Below the pieces are notes generated by a model that saw only the letters and a list, made by a program, of their open reading frames with translations, was not told the DNA's origin and did not search any database. The position numbers and the translations under genes are program-made. From Hypsibius dujardini (lineage: Eukaryota; Tardigrada; Eutardigrada; Parachela; Hypsibiidae): 46,856 bases of DNA. Below, piece after piece: positions 33,701 to 44,204 of this stretch. Numbering within the stretch: the first letter of the stretch is position 1; every line of letters starts with the position of its first letter. The DNA lies in NCBI GenBank assembly GCA_001579985.1, contig LRSR01013904.1, positions 1 to 46,856 of the forward strand, read 5' to 3'.

Positions 33701-36235
33701 TGAAATTGTGAGGCCATGCCTCCCGGATGTCCTAATATGCCTTTAGGCTTCCCTTCGTAGCAATCAACTTCCAAAGTACTTCTAATTCGCGTGCTTTCTT
33801 TCTGAGAAAAAGAAGAATGAAAACATTTACAATGGCCACAGGGAAAAGCCCTTTCCATCAATTTTATCTGCTTTGAAATGAGGCCGAAACAAATATTCCG
33901 AACTACACCGAAAAATACTTTTGTAATTGCACAGTTAACACTGACCTTCGTGAAGTTAAGTGAAGGGTCGACTTACCTAGCGGATCTTTGGTCGCCATGA
34001 TAATGTTCCTAAAAATGACAAAAGCCGATCTATGAATGAAGCAACCAAAGCCTGGAGCAAACAATGCAACTTTGCTGTTCCAAACTGCAATCCACTGTAA
34101 TTTGTATTTGGTCAAGCTTACCCCATGACAGACTTTTGGTTCATCTGCTTAAGACAGGCACTACATGCAGCACTCGACTCGAATTCCACATGGGCGATTC
34201 CGAGGTGCTTGTTCGATTTCGGATGGTATGCAATGGTGAGGTGACGGATGACGGTCGGGCTGCTGCTGCTTCCGGGGAGGGGCTTCTGGATGAGACTGCG
34301 GAGGAAATCCTCCCGAATGTTGTTGTTCAAATTCTCCAGCAGTATCTCCACCTCCGGCGGCGTTCCCGTGTAGTTGGCATCGATCTGAAAGACAATCAAA
34401 CAACATCTTAAATCGGCTAATTCCGTTGGGAGCTGCGGGTGAAATTGGAGTTGGAATTGGTGAAATTGGAATTGCTACTGGTGGATATGGAATTCGTGAT
34501 CCCTGTGAAATTGAAACTGGAATGGAAATCCAAATTCAGGTAACAATGACATGTGGAATTACGGGAAAATGCAGTGGAATTGGAATAAATAAATTCCATT
34601 TCGACAGCTTCCAGTTCCAACTGCAGCTATATTGCTGGAGCACCACTTCCAGTCAAATTAATTCCACCCGGTTCCAATTCCAGTTCGAAAAGACAAAGAT
34701 TCGCATTCCATCTAATCAAGCAATCAACCGAGAGTTTAAAAAAAAATGTTATGTAACTAATCAACATTCGCCTTAATCAACCCCTCAATCAATCAAACGG
34801 CACAGGCACAAACCAGCCAAATGCCAACGAAGCAAACTTTTGTTACGCTTGCAAGCAGTCTCTACTTGTGTGTTTCCCTTTCTCAAATAACAGCGGTGAT
34901 GAGAAGCGAAAATGATCTTTAAGCCGCAGAAAGCCTGCAACGCATTTTACGAGACGATCAAGCGAATGATGAAATCAATCAATCAATCAATTAAACGTGT
35001 ACAATAACACTAATCAATCAATCAAGCTATAGACGGTCATTGAATATGGGCAACAAGTAAAGCATTCTCCCTTTTCAGAAACAACCCAGCCGCTACAAGT
35101 CAAAATATGAAGCTTAATGGTGGAAACGTGAAAAAACATGTGCCTAAAAATGAGTAGGAAGAGGGTAACCGTCGTATTAAGAATGACAGACTTGATGCAG
35201 ACGTAGGGCATCAGTTTTTTCTCACGCATTTTCAAAGCTTAAACCTACAATATTGAATCAGTTTCGCTCTTAAATAATGAAAGCTGACTAAAAATGCCAC
35301 CGGCGGACGAGGGAAGAGAACGTCCGTAGGGGGAGGGGTAGCGAAAAATCAATCAATCGAGTGACCTCACTTGATCATTCAAATCAATCAACCAAGCGAT
35401 AACCAACGCAACAAAATGGTCAACAGTCACTTCAAACGTTTCCCCTTTCTAATTTCGCTTCCAATGTCAGGAAAAGAAGACAATATGGTGAGACATGGTC
35501 ATTAAAACTAAATAAAAGCTATATCGGAAGCTGTTTGGTCTGATTGGTGGAAGGAATGGAAGGAATACAAAAGAAAAGCGAAGATTGATTTTTCAGTTTT
35601 TTTCCAGCGCTCAAATCTGTGGTAATAGCTTGAAATCGTCTTTTTATTCAGGAAATATTTGTGAAATTCAAAATGAACGCCAGATGATAAGAGTGGGGAA
35701 CTTCTGGAGAATTTGGGAAAGAACAAAATCAATCAATCGATTGAACGCAATTAATAACTCAAATCAATCAAGCGAGTAACCAGGGCAATACAAAATTGAA
35801 AAACAAAATTCGTCATTCAAATCAATCAATCAATCACGAAATTTTCATAGGAAATGCCAAAAGCAAATTTCCTTCTATTTCACTATCAAAATGCACCTGC
35901 GCTGCCCAATCAAAGAGGCATTCCAAGAGCTAGAGTCTAAATAAACTTACCACAAACTTGGTCGGAAGCAAGCGGACCGTCTCATGGAAGGGATGGGAGG
36001 AATAACGGAGGCTGGGATTCCTCCGCGGGTCCACCACCACCACCAGTTCTTCCTACAACCAAACTCCCGTCAATAATCATAAGCAGACGACGGGAAAGTT
36101 ACTCTTTCGTACGTATAAGTGGGCGTTCTTGCAGTTCTTGTCGATGGTGCCGTTGGAGCGGTAGACTTTCTGCTTGTGCTCCGGGTTCAACTGCGGATCG
36201 CACATCAATTTGTAGTTGTGTGGCTTGGCAGCCAT
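27800..36235 (-). CDS. SETD1A: SETD1-type histone H3 lysine-4 methyltransferase (COMPASS)
   Basis: Catalytic subunit of a Set1/COMPASS complex (SETD1A and SETD1B are not distinguishable here). Fifteen exons, 5' to 3': 36113-36235, 35951-36049, 34122-34384, 33977-34008, 32675-33238, 31392-31849, 30991-31158, 30450-30844, 30043-30367, 29418-29861, 28901-29137, 28736-28821, 28610-28641, 28306-28423, 27800-27995; total 3540 nt, 1179 residues, shorter than human SETD1A (about 1700). Features in order: N-terminal region with the WDR82-binding-type DPR (residues 49-51); RRM about 75-172 (HLGIAHVEF); long Pro/His/Ser-rich linker with a His run; Lys/Glu-rich charged stretch ([18 protein letters not shown]); N-SET about 810-957 ([10 protein letters not shown]) with Win-like GCARC at about 928; SET from about 1040 ([36 protein letters not shown]); post-[16 protein letters not shown]. 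Catalytic motifs are intact. Exon 13 uses the donor AT|GTTCGT to restore DEMVIEY. Confidence 0.95.
28115..28270. repeat. CAGA-type tetranucleotide tract in SETD1 intron
   Basis: ACAGACATAGACAGACAC-type units lie in the intron before the last SETD1 exon. Similar tracts are at about 29155-29345 and 29895-30035 in neighbouring introns. Confidence 0.8.
31850..32674 (-). other. AT-rich SETD1 intron
   Basis: Mostly TAATTTAATTAA-type sequence with a short CTGT tract at about 32520-32605. No exon is seen. Confidence 0.6.
34385..35950 (-). other. Large SETD1 intron before the RRM exon
   Basis: This 1.57-kb intron holds the GGAAT/ATTCC satellite-like block at 34425-34725 and many AATCAATC repeats further on (34690-35830). 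Splice signals (GTAAGTTT donor, TTTCAG acceptor) are good and I see no extra exon. Confidence 0.6.
34425..34725. repeat. Degenerate TGGAAT/ATTCCA inverted satellite-like block
   Basis: The first half is rich in GGAATTGG/TGGAAT units on the plus strand (for example GGAGTTGGAATTGGTGAAAT). The second half turns to ATTCCA/TTCCAG units (AATTCCACCCGGTTCCAATT), the inverse complement. The switch is near 34600, so the block could fold on itself. Confidence 0.6.
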
Positions 36236-37425
36236 CGCCCAATCTTGTGGATGGGGTAGGGGAAATTCTTCGCAGCTAATTGGGTTGTTGAGAAAACATG
36301 ATGCCTACGCTGCGAGCACAAAGGGAGGAATCAAAAACTTAAAAGGGAAAATTGTTTGTAAAAAATTAAAATTTTCGCTTTCTTTCACTTTTCATGCTAA
36401 TCAATCAATCAAGTTGCTTGATTGGTTTGACGGCTCTTGGCTGCACGATTCTGCCGTACGACTATGGAGGTGGTAACTCGGACATCTTTCTTTGTATGCT
36501 CTTTTTGGAGGCGCCCACTCCCTCTGCGGTGGATGGCTGGATGAGCATATGAAAGGGCCCGAAATACCGGCGTTAAATTGGTAATTTTGTAGAGCAAACA
36601 AGATAGTGAAGCCATAGAGCGGAAATAAATGGAAAGCCATCTTAATGATGTTAACTTCATAGTTAAACTTTCGCTTGCTTTTCTTCTTGTCCAAACTATC
36701 CAAGTCAATCGCCTTGCTTGAATGATTTTGGGTCTACCACCTCAGACTGGTTGACAATTGAGTCCTGCAAACCGTACCGCAGTCCGCGCGGCGGTTTGGG
36801 CTTGTTCGCGGGCAGCGGTGCGGGCCGCGGATTCCATCTCCGTGGTTGCGGTTTAACTTTTCGAATCCGCCGCAAACCGCACTTGCCGCTTTTCTGATAC
36901 CATAAGTAGACATTGCAATCAATCAATTCTCCACTATCGCACAGAGGCAGGCGCAATAGAACCATCTGATTTGTTTACGTACTGAAAAGCGTCTTTATGC
37001 AGTGTACAGACTTTAAAATGGAACAGCATTTCAATTCGCCTGATGTTCCGATGAAATTCTCTTTTTCTATAGCAATCGTGATAAATTTAATAAATAAGTT
37101 CTAAAACTGGCGGTGCGGTTTGCGGTTTGTGGGTGCCAGCCCGCGGGTTGCGGCGGTGCGGTTTTAAGGGTTGCCCGCGTTGCGGTTCGGGCCGCGGTTT
37201 AGAAAACAGGTCGCGGTGCGGGCTGTGGTTCAATTTTTTTCTAAATGCGCAGGGCTCTAGTGGACAAATATGCAGATATACAGACAGACGGACAGACGGA
37301 CAGACAGAGAGACAGAGAGACAGAGAGACAGACAGTCATACTATCTACGGAATAGGCCAAAGCATATTAGAAATGATGACTATATAATAGTGGTTAATCT
37401 GCGCTGGGCCGACACATCCTTGGAC
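36236..37425. promoter_or_regulatory. Divergent promoter region of SETD1 and the Slo channel, with MITE insertion
   Basis: About 1.2 kb between the SETD1 ATG and the tentative first channel exon. A hAT-like MITE occupies 36758-37259, and a CAGA/GAGA tract lies at 37281-37340. No other gene is seen. Confidence 0.45.
36758..37259. mobile_element. hAT-like MITE, uninterrupted copy A
   Basis: A 502-bp non-coding element with GC-rich subterminal regions carrying many TGCGG/GCGGTTTG motifs and an AT-richer centre. The left end TTGAGTCCTGC and right end GCAGGGCTCTA are imperfect inverted repeats. Flanks GTTGACAA (36750-36757) and GTGGACAA (37260-37267) match at 7 of 8 bases, as expected for an old 8-bp hAT target duplication. 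The centre reads CATTGCAATCAATCAATTCTCC across the site that is interrupted in copy B. It has no transposase, so it would be mobilised in trans. Confidence 0.8.
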
Positions 37426-37895
37426 ATGCACCCGGAAGACATCCACACTAACTTGTACTGGGACGCCGGTCTGGTATCCCGTCAGCTGCATCCGGGAAGG
37501 AGACTGTCACGTAATGGCGGATTATAGACTCTGACCTTTTTATTTTAATGTGAGAAATATCGTCGTTCAGTCATTACTACATTGCTCTGGGCAAGTTGGA
37601 AAGATAATACATGAAGCATAACTAAAAAATTACTCGCTATTAGCTGAAATCGGCGCTCGGGCGCGTGTCGCCTCCGGCAAGCCAAATGGCATTTTTTAGC
37701 GAAACAAAAGAAATGTGCACAAGCTGTAACAAGCAAAGTCGTCCTTCACAAGTAATTCGCAGCTATTTTCTCGAAAATAGGCCTCTCAGTCAGAGCAAAT
37801 CGAACTCCCGATAACTGAGGGAACAATCCCATTCTGTTCAATCTCATTTTCAGGGACTGATTGGAAAAAATGAGGTTCGTATCCTCCTGTCTGTA

Positions 37896-37970
<75 letters not shown>

Positions 37971-40900
37971 TGTCTCTCTTTCTGTCATTGCATCTGTCTG
38001 GATTCCAATCTTTGACTTTTATCCCCTTTATCATTGATTATTTTAGTTCGCAGTACATCCCTTGCCGGAGTCTGCCGCTGTACGATCACCGTCGCTGGTA
38101 TGCCTTCCTCATCGTCAGTGTGGCCACTCCATTTGTTTTGGCTGCTCCGATTGTACTATGGCGGCTTTTCCGCTTCTTCACCCGAGGAACCCATAAGACC
38201 TCATCCACTGCCACCGACGCATCCAAGGCCTTAATAGGTTGGGATGCCAGGTTGTCGCTCTCGGCATCTCGGATTTCTTCGGACCAAACCGCTCTTGGCC
38301 AACTCCTGGTGATAAATTGATTTGATATAAATGAGTCTGACGTTTGTCTTTCATGAGATCTTCAATTTGATTCAGATAATAGCATATCCGAAGACATATT
38401 TCTTTGCAGAAATTTCTGGCGGTAGTATTCTGCACTGGCTCGCTGATTATTTATTTCCGAGACACTGCTCCGTAAGTGAAAGATTATAGGAATTTGAACG
38501 TTGATTTAAAAAAGTTAGCCAATACTAAACAGTAGAGCCCTGCGGTGCGGTTTGGGCTTGTTCGCGGGCTGCGGTGCGGGCCGCGGTTTCCATCTTCGCG
38601 GTTGCGGTTTAACTTTTCAAATCCGCCGCAAACCGCACTTGCCGCTTTTCTGATACCATAAATAGATATTAGAGAGGTTGAAGCAACGCGCGTAAGAGTA
38701 AGCGTAAAGAAATCGACCAATTGAAATCGTGCGCGGGCGTGGCTATACTTACCTCTTACGCCGCATGCGTTTACCCCCGTCCTAAGGAGCAGTGGGCCTT
38801 ACGCGGCGACGTAAGCATGGTTTAAGGACAATTCAGTATACAGTCAACGACAAGATTGAGTGTAATGGAGGGTCCGGGGGATGGGCGAAAGGGGCGGAGC
38901 AGGGGGTGGTTTTCAAGCAATCGAACAATCAACCACCTGACTTGCAGCAGTTGTTTTGTTCCATTTTCAAACAAAGAATTTATAGTCCAGTTTATGTAAA
39001 GGATGAAAGCGATGTACAAAATGGATGAAAATTTAAAATTTCATGACATTACCGAGCTGAAGAAACATCAAAAACAAAAAGCAACACGGGAAACATAATT
39101 GGCAGAGGGCAAACAATCGAGCAACCAAACCGGTATCGTATGTGAACAATAAAACTTATCAAACAATAGAACAATCAATGGAAGCCGGTGTAGATTGAAA
39201 AACAGGAACAACAAAACGGAACAGTCAACACAATCAAGCAATCTCTCAATACTTTGTGCAAAAATATCAAATCCACACAAAGATTTTAAAATATATTAGC
39301 GTATTTAAAACAAATGAGACAGCGGTAAGTGCATTGAAAATTTGAATTCACTCTGAAAAGGCATGGTTGAAAATGGTAAAAAGTAGAGACAAAGCAACCG
39401 CTGCAAGTCAGGTGGTTGATTGTTCGATTGTTTGAAAACTACCCCCTGCTCCGCCCCTTTTGCCCACCCCCGGACCCTCCATTACACTCAATCTTGTCGT
39501 TGACTGTACTTAACCCTGGTCAATTTACTGGAATTTGACTCAAAATTCTACGCAATAGTAGCAACTAGCCACCTGGGTTGTAGAAAAAGATGAACTCAAC
39601 TGAAATAGAAAATTTAGAGGCCGATTTTTGTGGCGCACCAAATGACAAAAAGCTACAGTTTGATTTGATTTGATTTTGAAAGTCATTTGATCATTTGATC
39701 ATTTCTTATCACTCCTTTTTGCCATGAAACATAATTTGATTTGATTGGAATTTGAAATTTGACATTTGACATTTGATGCTTTCCCTAAGCAGAAGGGATT
39801 TGTACTTCATAATAGGAAACAGAGACACGAGAAAATCAAATCGAATGATGGAATTGCAGAAATATTCGGTTTTACGAGCTGGTATTTTCCAAAAATGACG
39901 CAGAATTCAAGGAGAGCATTGCTTAAGGTTACCTTACGTTAACGCTACGCCGACTGCTTCAACCTGTCCTCCGTAGACCAAGCGTACACTTTTCATACGC
40001 TACTCTTATGCCGAAAATGCTTCAACCTCTCTATTGCAATCAATCAATTCTCCATTATCGCACAGAGGTAGGCGCAATAGAGCCATCTGTATGTTTACGT
40101 ATTGAAAATACGTACATGACGTATACGTATGTACGTAAATGCGTACGTATGTACAATTTGTTTATGTATTGAAAATGTTCTTAGTTTCTAAAATTGGCGG
40201 TGCGGTTTGCGGTTTGAGGGTGCCAGCCCGCGGGCTGCGGCGGTACGGTTTTAAGGGTTTCCTGCGGTGCGGTGCGGGCCGCGGTTTAGAAAATAGGTCG
40301 CGGTGCGGGCTGCGGTTCAATTTTTTCTAACCGCGCAGGGCTCTACTAAACAGCTTTGTTATCGGTACGCGTATATAACACGGGCCATATTATTCCGTAG
40401 GTACCGGCGTGTACACTGCATGCACTGACCGAGCTAAATACACGAACTCCTTTAGTGCTATGATGTGGCCACGCTTATACGCGGCACTTTTTAAGAAACT
40501 ACGTTTATATACAACATTAGAAATTTATTGTTATTGTACATAACTTATTTGTTGGTATTGTTTGTTGAGGTCTTGTTTAACGGAACTGGCCTACTAGTAC
40601 TAAGTAGATGGAGGGGAAAAAATGCAAAAAAATTCGAGCGGGATGAGATTCGAACTCATGCGGGTAAACCCAATTGATTAGCAGTCAATCGCCTTAACCA
40701 CTCGGCCACCCGCTCACTTGAGGAGAGAATTTCGTTTTATTCAATGTCGGTGATTTTAAGAATCCACTCTTACGACTGACCGAAAAACTAGCAACTGCAC
40801 AACTTTCAAAAATGTCTCATATCAAACCGCGAAAACTTACCATTTTGCTGATTATGTGTGTGTGTGTCTGTGGGGGGGGGGGTATTTGAACTAAGAAGTG

Positions 40901-43900
40901 AGGATGTCCTTTCACTTGACTGTCATTCCTCACCCACTTTTATAATTTCCCTTAATTAAGTACACTGTCTTATCTAATACGTTTTTTTGTGTGAAGCAAT
41001 TGCATTGATGTGGAGATGTGCCATGACTGGCTGGAGGATCCCTGGTGGAATGTCGACCTTGCCTTCAACTGCTACCTGCTGATATATTTTATTTTGCGGG
41101 TAAATAATCATATTTTTTTATTACAGACTATTCTAACCGCAAAATTGGAAACTGTCTCTTTTTTTCTTACCGGTTGCACACACAGTTCATGTCGGCGCAA
41201 AACAAGCTGGCATTTCTCTTTGAAATCTACAGCGTGGTGGATTACTTTACCATCCCGGTGACGTTTGTGGCCATTGGTCTGAACCGCAATTGGCATGGTA
41301 CACAGGCATCTAACAGGAAGACCAGCAGTCTAGCTCTGTGCCCTTCAGACAATCTCTCAATTCTCTCTGCTGATTACTTTTTTTCTTCTCTTAAATTTTG
41401 TGTATCTGACAAGTTTGTGTAAAAGATATAGAGAAGAAAGAAACTTTCAGACAAAATCGCTTCGTTTTAAGCCTTGACCATTTTTTATTGTCAGGACTTC
41501 GGTATCTCCGGATTATAAACCTGCTCTGGCTCGTGGACTTACTGCACCGTTTCAAGGCGTTGAAAACGGTGGCACAAATCCAATTCAGTCGTCTGGTCGT
41601 CTACATTACCATCGCGATCATTGTCGGTGCCGGTACATTTCTTTTGGTATGCACTTCATCTTCTACTCTACTCACTTCTCACATTTGCGGCTTATTTTCA
41701 ATTTCAAAATGTCTAGCTGGAGTGTCAGGGCGATCCTTGGGACATTGACAACACCCTCCAGCAAAACGGTACCTTCTGGAATTACGCATACTTTTCTGTT
41801 GTCACCATCTCCACGGTGGGATACGGAGATCTTGGCTGCAAAACAGTCCTCGGAAAACTCTTCTGCTGCCTTTATATATTTGCTTGTCTGGTGAGTATAT
41901 TTCTCTATTTATCTACGGATAATTTTTAACAACTTTCATTGTTTTCAATCAACATTTGTTTGGTGTGAGTTAGTTTTTCATCGCGTCGTTTATTGCAACG
42001 GCAGCTAGCTTGGTACCGCCCCCAAAGAAGTACCCTTCCTTTGACCACACCCAGTACTTCGAGTAAGTAAGGGCGCCAAAGACAGGCAGACAGAGAGAAA
42101 AAGTGACAAAGTGCCAAAGAGACAGACAGACAGACAGATAGTAGAAAATTGCCGTGCTACTATTGCAGTCATATCATTGTGTGCGGAAATATAACCCACG
42201 CTGCTGTTGCTCGGCTATTGGGTGATCTCTACGAAGACCCAAACGTCTGCGGACTGGAGTCGGTATATTTGATGCTTCTTCATCCGTGAGTAGACCTTCC
42301 AAGAAGAACGTTGTGCTTATGAGTGCTAATTATTTGAGACGTAAATTGGTAATAGGGATGACCCGGATGACGAGATGATTTTGCTGCTGCGCAATTACCA
42401 GGCCTGCGTGGAATTTGTCCAGGGTTCACCCTTTGATGATGCCTGCCTTGATGAGGTGAGAGCTCGTTACGCCCGTAGCTGCATCATCTTGGCTGATCAA
42501 CACACTGCGGACCCCGACGCAGAAGATGCAAAGCACATCCTGGAAATTGTCGCAATCAAAAACTACTGCCCTACTTTACGCGTTCAGATTCAAGTCGTCA
42601 AGTCTTCAACTACTGTAAGTTAAACCAGAGCATTCTACTCGGTCGGTCTGTCCACCATTTCTTGCCTGTTGTTTCCACGCAATCCATCAATGAGTCCTTA
42701 CCTTAAGTCAGTTCGCCTATTCGCCTATCCGTCGGTTGCCAGCTGATTATTAGTCTATGCACTATCCGTTTCTTTTTTCCTTCATCACTCCCTCAATGCG
42801 TTACTCCATCCATCCGCCATTCCTCGAGTCACCCCTTCCGTCCGATCCACTTACAGTCACTCGGTTCATTTTTTTGTCCATCTGTTCGTCTATATAACCG
42901 TTTCTCCACCCCTTCATCCAATCGTTCCTTTGTCTATCTGTCCGTTGGCTCCCTCCGCCAATCGGGAGTTCAATCCATCCGTCCATTTCTCCATCTAACC
43001 GTCCGTCCTTTTGCTGTCTTCTTTATATCCTGTGCTTCTGGTAAGAACTACGTTTTTTTGCTAATTCAGGGATTTCTAAAGAATTACCCAGCAATCAACA
43101 GCAACAGAGGCGACGTCATTATCTGCCAGGAAAACATTGAAATGGCCTTGCTAGGAATGAGCTGCCGCGTGCCCGGCTTTTCAACCCTTTTCAGTAACCT
43201 TATTGGGACCAATCGTCCACTGCCAGCCTCGTCACACATTCAAGTTCCTTGGTTGTACGAACACGGTAGCCGCATGGACTTGCATTGTGTGCAGTTCGGG
43301 AATGCCTTCTTAGGGCTGACTGTTCCACAGGCTGCTGAGTAAGTGGCAAACAAACTCCACATGAATTGACTAAACGTTGCAATCAATTTTACTTCTTCTT
43401 ATTAGGTTGTGCTTTAAAAAGTTGAATATTCTGTTGATTGGGGTGTACACGCGAGGCGAGTACTCGGAGATGGAATATCATGATGTCATACCCAATGCTA
43501 CGTCGGATGTTACAATTACGAACCGTATGCGCGGTCAAGTTGTCGCGCCGACGAAAGGACATGCCAAATCGTAAGCCCGAAAAGTCAATCCATGATGACA
43601 TTTTTTACAATTTAAAAATTTCATAATGTTCGGTCGATGTTTCATTCCTTTTTTTTTCAAAATCGGTGATTAATTATAGGAAAGGTTGATTGAGTATAAT
43701 ATACAATGTATACTTTTAGGTCTTTAAAGTATATTGAGATATTATTAAGTTTAGTTAGTGGTTAAGTGAGCTGATATAATTGACAGGGTGGAAATTCTAT
43801 GTCCGAATTGCCACGCGGACGCGATTCAACCGGGCTTGATTGGACCTTGCTTGTGTGCAAAAGATGGTGGGTCAGACAATTGCTCCTCTATTGTGCTCAT

Positions 43901-44165
43901 CTTTTACTATCAAATACTGTGCTTTTCGCTAAATATACTTATCCGGTAAAGGAGAACTTTCGGTCAATGCACTCTTCAAGGACCAGACACAGCTCACCCA
44001 CATTGGGAACGGCGCTTACTCCAGAACCACAAGCCGAGAGAGCACTAACATCATAAAAAGCGACATTGGTAGTGGCATGTACGATAGTACTGGCATGTTC
44101 CACTGGCAAACGCCACAATCTTTTGAAAAGAGTCTTCTGGTAAGTTGTCCTGCCATGCCAGCATA

Positions 44166-44204
<39 letters not shown>

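Larger units (their letters stand above)
38533..40345. mobile_element. hAT-like MITE, copy B, interrupted by a nested element
   Basis: Ends TAGAGCCCTGC (left) and GCAGGGCTCTA (right) are perfect inverted repeats over 11 bp, and both flanks read CTAAACAG (38525-38532 and 40346-40353), a perfect 8-bp target duplication. Outside the 1365-bp nested insertion plus duplication, the element is about 448 bp and aligns along its length with copy A at 36758-37259, including the GC-rich subterminal TGCGG arrays and the TATCGCACAGAGG centre. It lies in the intron after the S1 exon of the Slo channel. Confidence 0.88.

Noticed and set aside
37424-37527. Reading the tentative channel exon through to the GTAATGG donor
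   Set aside because: It leaves one extra base, and neither candidate acceptor of the S0 exon (38047, 38054) restores the frame.
37887-37972. CRISPR-like regular array
   Set aside because: It is a pure tetranucleotide repeat with no spacers, in an animal genome.
38668-38670. Reading the middle MITE as a TA-duplicating mariner element
   Set aside because: Comparison with copy A fits only a 3-bp ATT duplication; a TA model leaves extra bases at the empty site.
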